64,000 bases of DNA from Actinomycetota bacterium (GCA_014384285.1 JACNGE010000007.1:1-64000); one strand, 5' to 3'; positions 7,509-15,638 are shown, counted from the stretch's first letter. Made by a program: numbers and translations. The notes: generated by a model not told the origin, from the letters alone.

Positions 7509-8891
7509 TTAGAAGCTGCTTATCTGTGTACTGATTTGATTGAATATCTCTAAATCTTGAGTTAATACCATTCTGACATAGGTTCCATCTGAAGAAATCC
7601 AAACATTTGTCTCCCCTATAAACAAATCTCCACCAGCAAAAGATTCCACACTAGTAAATCTCGTCTGAGCATTTGCCCATGCCAAATACGCATTATAAAT
7701 CTCATCTAAGTCTGTATCAGAATCTCCTGTCATTTTTAGCGACATCATTAATTGATCTGATGAATTTACATAATCTTTCCAAGCTCCTCCACCAAGTCCA
7801 ATTGCAGCTTTAACGGATGCGACTCTCCCAATAGTGTCTTGAAGAATGTAAGGAATATCTAGTGCACCGATTGTCCCCTCTTTTACTAAGGAGTAATCTG
7901 AGACAATTAAATCTTCAAGGCTTACATTTTCATACTGCTCATCAGAGAAATATTTCTCCGGTTCATATATTTGCTCAGCTGTTGGAAGTTGGTATAGAGC
8001 TTCGTTAATTGCTTCCATTCCTCCCTGAGTGTTTATTTGTTTAACTAGTTGTGGACCAAAAGAATAATAGAGTTCATTTGGAATATAAAAATATGAAGGT
8101 AGCTGTACTCTGCAAGAAAAGTTAGGCTGCTGGGAATTCATAGTCGTTCTGTCGTACTGATCAAGGCCAGACTCCCATCTTGCTTGAACTAAATCAGCCT
8201 GTGCTTCCATAATTGATCGTCTTCCGGCATAATCAGAGAAATCATCTTTTTGTTTCATCTCGTCATACCATCCTGCAAGATCTATGACTTGGCCTTGAAG
8301 TGAGTGAGTTAACTCATGAACTAAGACACTTTGCTCCCATAAGTTGAATTTTTGCTGGTTCTTTTTTACAGGAACTCGTAAAACTTTATCTACTAAATTA
8401 TATGACCCTGAAGAAGCGCATCTCTGATATTCCACTAGTAGGTTTTTCATTCCCTCAGGTGAAGCAGTAGTTAATCCCCACATATTTTCTGAAAGAACAG
8501 CCCTCTCCCACTCACCCTCTTCGTAATCTTCTTCGAAATTGTCTAAAAAAGATACCTCATTATATTCCTGATAGCCATTGCTGGTATACAATTCATATTT
8601 TGGATATTCAGTATATGTAAGACCCGTTCTTTTTTCGACAAACGCAATTAACGCATCAAATTGCTCTTTCATTTGTGGTTTCATCTCAATTAATTCAATG
8701 CCATACTCATCTACTGCGAAAACAGTACTTTCAGGGATTGTTGTTGATGTTGTTGAAGTTGTTGAAGTTGTTGATGTTGTTGATGTTGTTGTGGTGTCTA
8801 TTTCCTGGGGTGCAGATGTATCAACAGTATCTTCAGAGGCACAGGAGACAAATATTATGACAAGAATTAAAGATATTAGTTTTTTTCTCAT
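7509..8891 (-). CDS. Secreted lipoprotein with HExxH zinc-metallopeptidase-like motif
   Basis: A 460-residue protein with a type II signal (hydrophobic LISLILVIIFVSC, lipobox cysteine near residue 17), then a low-complexity Ser/Thr linker of repeated STT units (about residues 34-52). The remainder has HELTH near 192 with a downstream EAQAD near 229, an arrangement like gluzincins in which a distal Glu completes zinc binding. So it is likely a lipid-anchored extracytoplasmic metallopeptidase on a flexible stalk. No named family is recognised with confidence. Its substrate is unknown. It is the first gene of a two-gene unit with rsmI. Confidence 0.75.
   Translation of the reverse strand: MRKKLISLILVIIFVSCASEDTVDTSAPQEIDTTTTSTTSTTSTTSTTSTTIPESTVFAVDEYGIELIEMKPQMKEQFDALIAFVEKRTGLTYTEYPKYELYTSNGYQEYNEVSFLDNFEEDYEEGEWERAVLSENMWGLTTASPEGMKNLLVEYQRCASSGSYNLVDKVLRVPVKKNQQKFNLWEQSVLVHELTHSLQGQVIDLAGWYDEMKQKDDFSDYAGRRSIMEAQADLVQARWESGLDQYDRTTMNSQQPNFSCRVQLPSYFYIPNELYYSFGPQLVKQINTQGGMEAINEALYQLPTAEQIYEPEKYFSDEQYENVSLEDLIVSDYSLVKEGTIGALDIPYILQDTIGRVASVKAAIGLGGGAWKDYVNSSDQLMMSLKMTGDSDTDLDEIYNAYLAWANAQTRFTSVESFAGGDLFIGETNVWISSDGTYVRMVLTQDLEIFNQISTQISSF
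8740..8793 (-). repeat. Six tandem 9-bp units coding an STT-rich linker
   Basis: Read on the plus strand, GTTGTTGAT or GTTGTTGAA is repeated six times, the last unit being GTTGTTGTG. Because the unit is 9 bp, expansion or contraction would change stalk length by three residues without a frameshift. It encodes the flexible segment just after the lipobox of the metallopeptidase-like lipoprotein. Confidence 0.9.
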
Positions 8892-8949
8892 AGCTTATAA
8901 GAATACAACTATTCTTAGATATTGAGAGAAAAAAAACTAAGGAGTAATT

Positions 8950-9354
8950 TTGATAAAAGAATTTAGAAACTTTATAAACAGAGGGAATGTTGTTGAATTA
9001 GGAGTTGCATTTGTTATGGGTGCTTCTTTTAAGTCTCTTGTAGATGTTTTTACAAAACGTCTTGTTGAGCCTGTTATAGGATTATTAATTAACTTGCCCA
9101 ACCTTGATAAATTAGGCTTATTTGGTGACGTAGATCCGGCTTCTGGGCTAAGGGCTGGGAGTGTTGGTGCTTTTCTAGGTGAAATGATTAATTACACAAT
9201 AATTGCATTTGTCATGTTTCTTGTCATTAAGGCATATAACCACTTTGAAGATTTGGTTGTAGATGAGGAAAGTGAAGAAGCAGCTTCTGAATCAAAAGAA
9301 GTTCTACTATTAAAAGAAATTAGAGACGGTATTAATAATTTAAGCAAGAAGTAA
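8950..9354 (+). CDS. mscL: Large-conductance mechanosensitive channel
   Basis: A 134-residue MscL. The N-terminal amphipathic helix FRNFINRGNVVELGVAFVMG leads into TM1. A periplasmic loop follows, then TM2 (INYTIIAFVMFLVIKAYN) and a C-terminal charged helical bundle (LLLKEIRDGI). The homopentamer opens under membrane tension to release solutes during osmotic downshock. Start is a TTG with AAGGAG about 6 nt upstream, the only plausible start. The ABC exporter gene begins 9 nt after the stop. Confidence 0.96.
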   Translation: MIKEFRNFINRGNVVELGVAFVMGASFKSLVDVFTKRLVEPVIGLLINLPNLDKLGLFGDVDPASGLRAGSVGAFLGEMINYTIIAFVMFLVIKAYNHFEDLVVDEESEEAASESKEVLLLKEIRDGINNLSKK

Positions 9355-9363
9355 CCTTAGGAA

Positions 9364-11136
9364 GTGAAACAGAATAGTCTAAAAAATCTTTATCTCTATT
9401 CAAAAGAACAGGAAACAAAAGTTCGTAGAGGAATATTTTACTCCATCCTTAACAAACTTTTTGATTTAGCTCCCCCTGTACTTATTGGAATAGCTATAGA
9501 CATTGTTGTAGAGGGTTCCGACTCTTTCCTTGGAGGTTTAGGAATCGTAAATAGAAGACAACAACTTGTAGTTCTTGCTTTCTTAACTTTTGCAATTTGG
9601 GCACTTGAATCAATTTTTGATTACTTAGCTGCTGTTACGTGGAGAAATATCTCTCAGGACGTAGAGCATAGTTTAAGATCAGACACATTTAAAAATGTGC
9701 TGGGATTAGATCTTCAATATTTCGAAAATAAATCATCTGGAAGACTTATGGCAATTTTAAATGATGATGTAAACCAATTAGAGAAATTTTTAGATACAGG
9801 AGCCAATAAGCTGCTGCAGACAATTACTACCGTTGTTGTTATAGGCGGAACATTTCTGTACATATCCCCTCTAATTGCAATATTTGCGTTTATTCCCATA
9901 CCAGTCATAATCTTTGGGTCATTTAGATTTACTAAAACTATAGCTTCAAGATATACAAGAATAAGAAATGCCATTGAAACTTTGAATGCAAATCTATCAA
10001 ACTCAATCTCTGGAATACTTACTGTGAAGAGCTTTAATCGAGAGGAAAAGGAATTTGCGCGTATCATTTCTTCTTCCACTGAAGTCAAGAGTGCTAACTA
10101 CCATGCAATCCGTCTATCTGCTGCATTTATACCAATTATACGGATTGCTATACTTTTTGGATTTACTGCAACTCTCTTAATTGGTGGATTTATGGCTTTA
10201 GATGGGGAAATAAATGTTGCAATGTATTCTGTGCTTCTTTTTATAACGCAACGATTACTTTGGCCGTTAACTGAACTCGGTGATACTTTCGACTTGTACC
10301 AACGGGCAATGGCATCATTTAAACGTATAAATGCATTAAAAAATACAACACCAGAAATTAAGGATGGATCTGTAGAAAGTAATGGGATTGATAAAAGTAT
10401 AAACTTTCAAAATGTGAACTTTTCATATGTTGAAAACTTCCCTGTTCTAAATGATATTTCTTTAAATATTAAAAAAGGTAGTACCACAGCCATTGTTGGA
10501 AGCACTGGTTCTGGAAAATCAACGCTCATAAAATTACTTCTTAGGCTTTATGATGTTGATTCCGGACATATTTTATTCGATGACATTGATATAAAAGATT
10601 TAGAAATCCATACTCTTAGAAAGAATATAGGCCTTGTGAGCCAAGATATATTTTTATTTGAAGGAACAGTCTTTGAAAATATAGCCTATGGAAATCTTGA
10701 AGCTTCAGAAACAGAAATCTGGGAGGCAGCAAAGCTGTCTGAATCAGATGAGTTCATTAACCTCTTGCCGAATAAAAAAGATACAGTTGTTGGAGAACGG
10801 GGTCAAAAGCTTTCGGGAGGTCAAAGACAAAGAATTTCAATAGCGAGAGCCATTCTTAAAAATCCAGAGATATTAATTTTAGATGAAGCTACTTCTGCAG
10901 TTGACAACGAAACAGAAGCGGCAATTCAAAGATCTCTTGATACTTTAAAGGAAGGCCGGACTGTTGTCGCTATCGCACACAGGCTTTCGACCATTAGGAA
11001 CGCAGACATTATTTACGTCTTAGAAAAGGGCAGAATTGTTGAAAGTGGTACTCATGAAGAACTTGTTAATCTAAAAAAAGTTTACGCAAATCTTTGGGAT
11101 GTTCAGACTGGTAAGAAGGTTAATTCAAAACTTTAG
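9364..11136 (+). CDS. ABC exporter, fused permease and ATPase
   Basis: A 590-residue half-transporter. Residues about 20-320 form a six-helix ABC membrane domain, and about 345-575 form the nucleotide-binding domain with Walker A GSTGSGKST, signature LSGGQRQ, Walker B ILILDEATS and switch HRLST. It would act as a dimer exporting a lipid, drug or peptide; substrate cannot be read from the sequence. Start is GTG preceded by TTAGGAAG. It follows mscL closely, so both membrane proteins may be co-expressed. Its 3' end overlaps lhgO on the other strand by 17 nt. Confidence 0.9.
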   Translation: MKQNSLKNLYLYSKEQETKVRRGIFYSILNKLFDLAPPVLIGIAIDIVVEGSDSFLGGLGIVNRRQQLVVLAFLTFAIWALESIFDYLAAVTWRNISQDVEHSLRSDTFKNVLGLDLQYFENKSSGRLMAILNDDVNQLEKFLDTGANKLLQTITTVVVIGGTFLYISPLIAIFAFIPIPVIIFGSFRFTKTIASRYTRIRNAIETLNANLSNSISGILTVKSFNREEKEFARIISSSTEVKSANYHAIRLSAAFIPIIRIAILFGFTATLLIGGFMALDGEINVAMYSVLLFITQRLLWPLTELGDTFDLYQRAMASFKRINALKNTTPEIKDGSVESNGIDKSINFQNVNFSYVENFPVLNDISLNIKKGSTTAIVGSTGSGKSTLIKLLLRLYDVDSGHILFDDIDIKDLEIHTLRKNIGLVSQDIFLFEGTVFENIAYGNLEASETEIWEAAKLSESDEFINLLPNKKDTVVGERGQKLSGGQRQRISIARAILKNPEILILDEATSAVDNETEAAIQRSLDTLKEGRTVVAIAHRLSTIRNADIIYVLEKGRIVESGTHEELVNLKKVYANLWDVQTGKKVNSKL

Positions 11137-12307
11137 ATGCTATATATTCACCAATAGCTAGAGATGCGGTGGCTGCAGGACTTGGAGCATTTAGTACATG
11201 CAGAGACCTATCTCCTTCCTCAAATAAGAAATCATCTAAGAGCTCTCCCGTTTCGGATACGGCTTGAGCCCTAACTCCAGCAGGTCTTGGTAATAAATCT
11301 TCCTTTTGTATTCCTGGTAATAATTTATTAACTTCTTTAACAAATGCTGATTTATTTAAAGACCTATACATTTCATCAATGCCTGTCTTAAAATACTTAC
11401 TGCCTAATCTCAACATCCCCTTGTAGGTAATGGTCTCTATAGTTTGTACCAAGTTGAAGTTGCCCCAAGAGTAACCTTCTCTTGAGAAAGCAAGCACAGC
11501 ATTAGGTCCTACCTCAATTCTTCCATCGATAGTTTTAGTCAAATGGATTCCTAAAAAAGGCAAATTAGGGTCGGCTATTGGATAAATCATATTATTAAGT
11601 AAATGGCTTTTTTCATTAACTATTTCGTAATATTCACCTCTAAAAGGAATGATTTTCACTTTTGGGTTGAGTCCATCAAGTTTCGATATCTTATCGGAAA
11701 AAAGTCCAGCACAATTGATAAGAAAATCTCCTCTAAAAGTTTCTTTTTTACTACTTACTAATTTTGAATCTTGCCCGTCAGCAATATCTACTATTTCTTG
11801 AAAGTAATCAATTTCACCATTATTTTTTTTAAACACTGCTGCCATCTTCTCTGTAACGGCTTTGTAGTCTACAACACCGGCTTGAGGGACAAATAGCCCT
11901 TGTAAAATTTTTGAGTTCGGCTCTTTATCAGTTAATGCACTATTTTTTAAAATCTCTACACCAGTCATCTCCAGAGATTTTGATCGTTCATAAAGAGAGT
12001 CTATTTTTTCCAGATTTTCGTCGACTACAATTTTGCCTTCCAATCTGTAGGGTATCTTTTGTGTATTCAAAAACTCAAGCATTAATTCTCTGCCTCGGAT
12101 ACATAGGTTGGATTTAAACGAATTAGGTTTGTAATAAATTCCAGAGTGTAGAACGCCAGAATTACGACCAGATTGATGAGTCCCAACTGCTTTTTCTTTT
12201 TCAAGGATAAGCACTTTTTTATTTGCTTCTTGGAGCTTTAATGCAGTTGAAAGACCAACAATGCCACCACCAACAATTACATAATCATATTTTTTACTAC
12301 TTCTCAC
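11120..12307 (-). CDS. lhgO: L-2-hydroxyglutarate oxidase/dehydrogenase family FAD protein
   Basis: A 395-residue DAO-fold flavoprotein. The FAD dinucleotide motif VGGGIVGLSTALKL is at 11-24, GTHQSGRNSGVLHSGIYY (typical of LhgO) near 42-59, and NCAGLFSDK near 198. LhgO oxidises L-2-hydroxyglutarate to 2-oxoglutarate, feeding electrons to the membrane quinone pool. The only reasonable start is a GTG located 2 nt after the CCA end of tmRNA, with no room for a ribosome-binding site. That is odd and discussed in the findings. The C-terminus is complete. Confidence 0.9.
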   Translation of the reverse strand: MRSSKKYDYVIVGGGIVGLSTALKLQEANKKVLILEKEKAVGTHQSGRNSGVLHSGIYYKPNSFKSNLCIRGRELMLEFLNTQKIPYRLEGKIVVDENLEKIDSLYERSKSLEMTGVEILKNSALTDKEPNSKILQGLFVPQAGVVDYKAVTEKMAAVFKKNNGEIDYFQEIVDIADGQDSKLVSSKKETFRGDFLINCAGLFSDKISKLDGLNPKVKIIPFRGEYYEIVNEKSHLLNNMIYPIADPNLPFLGIHLTKTIDGRIEVGPNAVLAFSREGYSWGNFNLVQTIETITYKGMLRLGSKYFKTGIDEMYRSLNKSAFVKEVNKLLPGIQKEDLLPRPAGVRAQAVSETGELLDDFLFEEGDRSLHVLNAPSPAATASLAIGEYIASKVLN

Positions 12308-12309
12308 TT

Positions 12310-12649
12310 TGGTGGAGGTGCGGGGAGTCGAACCCCGGTCCTTTTAAGCTACCTAACAGCTTCTCCGAGCGCATCTGGTGTTAATACTTTTGAGAAAGAC
12401 ACCAGAGACATTCTCTCAAAAGTTTTCTACCTTAATCTTAAAAGTTAATCGGTAGCTTAACTTAGCATCCCACATTTCGACGCCGATACTATCCGAGGTG
12501 GGAGCCCCGATAGTCGACGAGTCGCATTAAGCGGCTAAAGCCAATTTAGGTTTGGCAGTTATATTGTTTTCCTACGTTTTTAACGAGGCCCTAGGTCCCT
12601 CGGCTCGCTACTGAGAGACTCACTTCAAAGTCGAAGCCAGTTCACCCCC
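12310..12649 (-). ncRNA. ssrA: Transfer-messenger RNA (tmRNA)
   Basis: The ends form the tRNA-like domain: 5' GGGGGTG pairs with 3' CACCTCC, giving the G3-U70 wobble that alanyl-tRNA synthetase requires, followed by A and an encoded CCA at 12310-12312. The T-arm GGGTTCGACTCCC is near the 3' end and GAACTGGCTTCGAC is near the 5' end. The tag reading frame runs on the minus strand from 12571 to 12527 and encodes ENNITAKPKLALAA then TAA, ending in the canonical ALAA degradation signal. Resume codon is GAA, preceded by GTAG. tmRNA rescues stalled ribosomes together with SmpB, encoded about 7 kb away. Confidence 0.97.
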
Positions 12650-12657
12650 ATACAACT

Positions 12658-12686
12658 ATTATGGTTATAAAATTATACTTAACCAA
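12658..12686 (-). promoter_or_regulatory. Predicted ssrA promoter
   Basis: On the minus strand TTGGTT (12686-12681) and CATAAT (12663-12658) are separated by exactly 17 bp, and the -10 box lies 8 bp before the G that begins tmRNA. This is a near-consensus sigma70-type promoter. A separate TATACT on the plus strand (12674-12679) could serve the divergent orphan gene, so the two promoters interleave. Confidence 0.6.
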
Positions 12687-12694
12687 GGTAATTT

Positions 12695-13342
12695 ATGAAA
12701 ATACATGGAAATGAATTTGCATTAGCATCAAAGCTTAATGTTGAGCTAAATAGTGAAGATAATGAAGGGCTTATCTTCATACCTAAAAATATAACCTTGC
12801 TCTTAGAAATTGAAAATTACTATGGGAAAATCATAATTAATAGCCTAAGGCTAGAAACTCAGGAAGATGAATTTTCACTTACTAAAAAAGGACTAGAAGC
12901 TTCTACTGCATCTTTAGATATTAAACTTATCGACAGATATCTTTTCAAAATTCTAGGTGATAAGTCAGGTATAGGTCATTCCCCCTACAGTTATTTTATA
13001 AGCTACGACTTTACTAGTTTCGAAAAAGGGAGGAGGCTCACCGATATAGATTGGGCTATGTTTGCTTCGTTATATGTATTTGCTTGTAATGTACTCCCTG
13101 AATCAGTAAAAGTAGAGTTATCTCTAGCCAAAGAATTGAGGATTTCAGAAGAAAACTTTAAAAGATTTCTTAAAAAAATGCCTAAAACAATTTTCCGTAA
13201 AAATGAACATATTGAATCACGTGGAGGAAATTTAACTTTTGAAGCTGAGGAACTAATCCTCTCAAAACTCAGTAGTGAAAATAAAGTACTGTTTGAAGAA
13301 AGTCCATATTTAAAGTTTTACTCAGGCTCAGATTTAGCCTGA
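12695..13342 (+). CDS. Protein of unknown function, 215 residues
   Basis: No family is recognised. The protein is soluble, with no signal peptide or membrane segment. The N-terminal half is mixed strand and helix (LIFIPKNITLLLEIEN, KIIINSLRLET), and the C-terminal half is helical and basic (ELRISEENFKRFLKKMPKTIFRK). The last part resembles a small helix-turn-helix in composition, but no motif is firm. The ATG has an AAGG about 7 nt upstream and a TATACT box 15 nt upstream. It is divergent from tmRNA and convergent with the PPOX-type gene, overlapping it by 25 nt. Codon and base use match the neighbours, so transfer is not indicated. Confidence 0.7.
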   Translation: MKIHGNEFALASKLNVELNSEDNEGLIFIPKNITLLLEIENYYGKIIINSLRLETQEDEFSLTKKGLEASTASLDIKLIDRYLFKILGDKSGIGHSPYSYFISYDFTSFEKGRRLTDIDWAMFASLYVFACNVLPESVKVELSLAKELRISEENFKRFLKKMPKTIFRKNEHIESRGGNLTFEAEELILSKLSSENKVLFEESPYLKFYSGSDLA

Positions 13343-13758
13343 GGACGAACCATTGAAATTAGTTTGCTTACTTTTATCTTCCACATCTCCCGGTCTTTAA
13401 TTTGAGCCTCATCCCAGCTCACATTTTCATCCCTATTATAAGGGTGACCAGTATATCGATTTGAAACTTTGTCGATATGATTATTAGCAGATTCATTGTC
13501 AATGACTTCCTCTACAATTCCTCGTATCTCCCAACTGGAATACATGGCATGAGGTTCAAAGATTACAAGAGAAATATTATTATTATCACGGATGTTATAA
13601 GTTTTCTGCCTACCTTTTTCAGTATTGATAATTAAGTTATTATCTAAATAATCTATCCACATAAGATGATTTTGAATTTCATGAGTATTCAAATGAGTTG
13701 CCATTGCACAAAACGCATTTCCATCAATTGCGGCTTTTAATTCTTGGGGTAGTTGCAT
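13318..13758 (-). CDS. Pyridoxamine-5'-phosphate-oxidase-like flavin/deazaflavin protein (PPOX/FDOR)
   Basis: A 146-residue split-barrel protein: AIDGNAFCAMATHLNTHEIQ opens the barrel, then HLMWIDYLDNNLIINTEKGRQKTYNIRDN and ISLVIFEPHAMYSSWEIRGIVEEV, the strand order of the FDOR-B group in Actinobacteria. These enzymes bind F420 (or FMN/heme) and reduce or bind diverse ligands. F420 is plausible because cofD and cofE are encoded 20 kb away. The gene is divergent from the selenoprotein candidate with only 30 bp between the two starts, so a shared control region is possible. Cofactor and substrate are inferred. Confidence 0.75.
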   Translation of the reverse strand: MQLPQELKAAIDGNAFCAMATHLNTHEIQNHLMWIDYLDNNLIINTEKGRQKTYNIRDNNNISLVIFEPHAMYSSWEIRGIVEEVIDNESANNHIDKVSNRYTGHPYNRDENVSWDEAQIKDREMWKIKVSKLISMVRPQAKSEPE

Positions 13759-13788
13759 AATTGTAATTTTAAAGCAAAAATATTAGTT

Positions 13789-14352
13789 ATGGCATTTATT
13801 AATATTTTTAATTTTGAAGAATCAACTGGCTTATTAAAAAAAGAATACGAAAAAGGTATCCGAAGGGCCGGTCGGATATGGAAAGTATTAACAATTCAAT
13901 CTCAAACACCTGAGATTCTACAAGACTCCATGCGACTTTACGGATCAACTATGTATGGTAATTCAAAAATAACTAGATTTGATCGTGAGCTTCTAGCCGT
14001 TGTTACTTCAATAGCAAATGAGTGTGAGTATTGAGTACGTTCGCATTTGTACGATCTCCGGTCGGAGACAGAGAATCAGAAACTTGTAGATGAAATTGCC
14101 CATAATTGGAAAAATAGCTCACTTACTGAGACTCAAATAGCAATCTGTCTGTTCGCTGAAAAACTTACACTTCAACCAAGCACTATCTCTAGATTAGATA
14201 TTGAAAATCTATCTAATTTAGATATGAGTGATAAAGAAATTTCTGAAATTGTACAGATCGTTTCATATTTTAATTATATAAATCGAGTTGCTGATGGATT
14301 AGGTCTTGAACCAGAAGAGTTTATAGACGAAAAGGGCTACAAAATTAATTAG
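13789..14352 (+). CDS. AhpD/carboxymuconolactone-decarboxylase-family peroxidase-like protein with in-frame TGA: candidate selenoprotein
   Basis: Reading through a single TGA at 14032-14034 gives 187 residues, the normal size for the 'peroxidase-related enzyme' branch of AhpD-like proteins. The catalytic signature E-x11-C-x2-C-x3-H appears as E67, C79, TGA82 and H86, so the TGA replaces precisely the second, reactive cysteine. Sequence on both sides stays in the same frame and is family-like: RRAGRIWKVLTIQS before it, VSYFNYINRVADGLGLEPEE after it. The flanking halves need no insertion or deletion to join. A hairpin with a GGTC loop follows 25 nt downstream. TGA is a normal stop elsewhere in this window (glmU and rsmA, in ATGA overlaps). 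The start was set at ATG 13789 because MAFINIF matches family N-termini; an upstream TTG (13753) is possible. A sequencing error remains the alternative. Confidence 0.85.
14055..14068 (+). promoter_or_regulatory. Candidate bacterial SECIS hairpin
   Basis: The arms TCTCC (14055-14059) and GGAGA (14064-14068) pair perfectly around the loop GGTC (14060-14063). The loop begins 25 nt after the last base of the in-frame TGA. In the E. coli fdhF SECIS, SelB recognises a GGUC-containing apical loop at a comparable distance. The short stem, the loop identity and the placement inside the coding region all fit; binding by a SelB has not been shown. Confidence 0.7.
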
Positions 14353-14375
14353 TCTTCTTTTAAAGTAATTTCATC

Positions 14376-14381
14376 TAAAAT
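14376..14381 (+). promoter_or_regulatory. -10 box for a leaderless start (DUF3152 gene)
   Basis: TAAAAT followed by 6 nt and then the ATG. No Shine-Dalgarno sequence is present, so transcription should start at or next to the ATG. Confidence 0.55.
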
Positions 14382-14387
14382 TAGATA

Positions 14388-15560
14388 ATGAATAGCAAAG
14401 CACAACTACTCCTACTCTTTGTGTTACTAGCCACTGTATCCATAACTGCATTCTCATATTTTTCTAATTCTGATGACCAAGTTGTAATTGTCGCAGATGA
14501 AGTACCAGAAGAGACAGAAATTATTGAAGAAAGTACAACTACTATACAATCTGTTGAGCAATTTACCTATCCTCAAGAAAGTCTTAACGATTTTATAAAT
14601 AAGATTTACAAAGAAAATATTACGAACTGCTCTACAACCATTGCACTTGCAGAGTCGAGCGCAAATTGCCTAAAAAGTACGTATGAAGCTAATTTAATTA
14701 TCATTCAAGAACAAGATATTTTTAAAAACGATGCAACAAATGCTAAAGAGTACCTTGTTGATAACAAAGAAATCTTATCTCAAAACGATATCAACAAACT
14801 TTTAGAAATAATTGAATATAAAACAGTAATTGACAATCTCGAGCGTGAGACGTTGCTACTTAGTTCTTTATATGAAGAAAGATTTCAATCAAGTATTCAA
14901 AGAACAGCAATTTTTGCAACTAATGAAGAGATTGCTAAGGCACAGGTAATATCATATAACTTTTTAAAAAGTGGATGTATCAATAGAGACTTAGTGAATA
15001 GCGAAGAGGAATGGATTTATCCATCTGAAGTTTTTGAGGTAGATGAAACCAAAATAAATTTCGCACTAAAAATTGAATCTAAACTGTCTATTGGTTCAGA
15101 CTGTATGGGTAAATTAATTAGCTCCATACTGAATGACTCAAGGGGTTGGACAAATATTACTAATAAGGAGTTTCTGCTTGTTGATGGTGCAGATGCAGAT
15201 TTTACATTTATTTTCGCTTCGCCAGACAAAACTGACGAGCTATGTGCCCCACTGGAAACTAACGGTATATATTCATGTAGAAATGAAGAGCGGGTCGTTA
15301 TCAATTTCTTCAGATGGGAAAATGGAGCAATTGACTTTGGAACAGATATGAAAACTTATAGATTGTATCTGATTAATCACGAAACAGGTCATATTTTAGG
15401 ATGGAACCATACCGGATGTCCTAAAGATAGTGCATTATCTCCTGTTATGATGCAGCAAAGTAAAACAACCGATGGTTGTGTTCCTTATGGTTGGCCACTA
15501 TATGAAATCATAGATATGAAATATGATTTAGATACTTATGTTTCAGTCGAAGAAGATTAA
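14388..15560 (+). CDS. DUF3152-like secreted zinc-metallopeptidase-like protein
   Basis: A 390-residue protein with an N-terminal membrane anchor or signal (LLLLFVLLATVSITAFSYF), then an acidic spacer. The C-terminal 200 residues contain NHETGHILGWNH, a metzincin-type HExxHxxGxxH zinc motif, followed by GCPKDS...VMMQQS and a later GC, the pattern of the actinobacterial DUF3152 family. It probably acts outside the membrane as a protease; substrate is unknown. The middle part (about 60-200) is helical and not recognised. The gene begins 35 nt after the selenoprotein candidate and has its own -10 box, so it may be partly independent. A 78-bp stretch separates it from convergent serA, with no clear terminator. 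Confidence 0.75.
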   Translation: MNSKAQLLLLFVLLATVSITAFSYFSNSDDQVVIVADEVPEETEIIEESTTTIQSVEQFTYPQESLNDFINKIYKENITNCSTTIALAESSANCLKSTYEANLIIIQEQDIFKNDATNAKEYLVDNKEILSQNDINKLLEIIEYKTVIDNLERETLLLSSLYEERFQSSIQRTAIFATNEEIAKAQVISYNFLKSGCINRDLVNSEEEWIYPSEVFEVDETKINFALKIESKLSIGSDCMGKLISSILNDSRGWTNITNKEFLLVDGADADFTFIFASPDKTDELCAPLETNGIYSCRNEERVVINFFRWENGAIDFGTDMKTYRLYLINHETGHILGWNHTGCPKDSALSPVMMQQSKTTDGCVPYGWPLYEIIDMKYDLDTYVSVEED

Positions 15561-15638
15561 GTTAGTTTGGTGCCAGCCTAAAACAACTAAATCGTAATTT
15601 AATTATGCTCTTTAATTTTTTCTATGACAACTAGTTTT

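Noticed and set aside
8740-8793. CRISPR-like or regulatory repeat array
   Set aside because: Units are 9 bp, contiguous and in frame within a lipoprotein linker; there are no spacers.
13789-14352. AhpD-like gene read as two separate genes or a pseudogene
   Set aside because: Both halves are in the same frame, one TGA sits at the catalytic cysteine column, the flanking residues match the family, and a SECIS-like hairpin follows. A random nonsense mutation would not be expected at that column.
13789-14352. UGA read as tryptophan (alternative genetic code)
   Set aside because: UGA serves as the stop of glmU and rsmA in ATGA overlaps, prfB (RF2) is present with its UGA-dependent frameshift, and the family has cysteine, not tryptophan, at this position.
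15561-15638. Small RNA or terminator between the DUF3152 gene and serA
   Set aside because: No stable hairpin with a T-run or recognisable RNA structure was found in these 78 bp.
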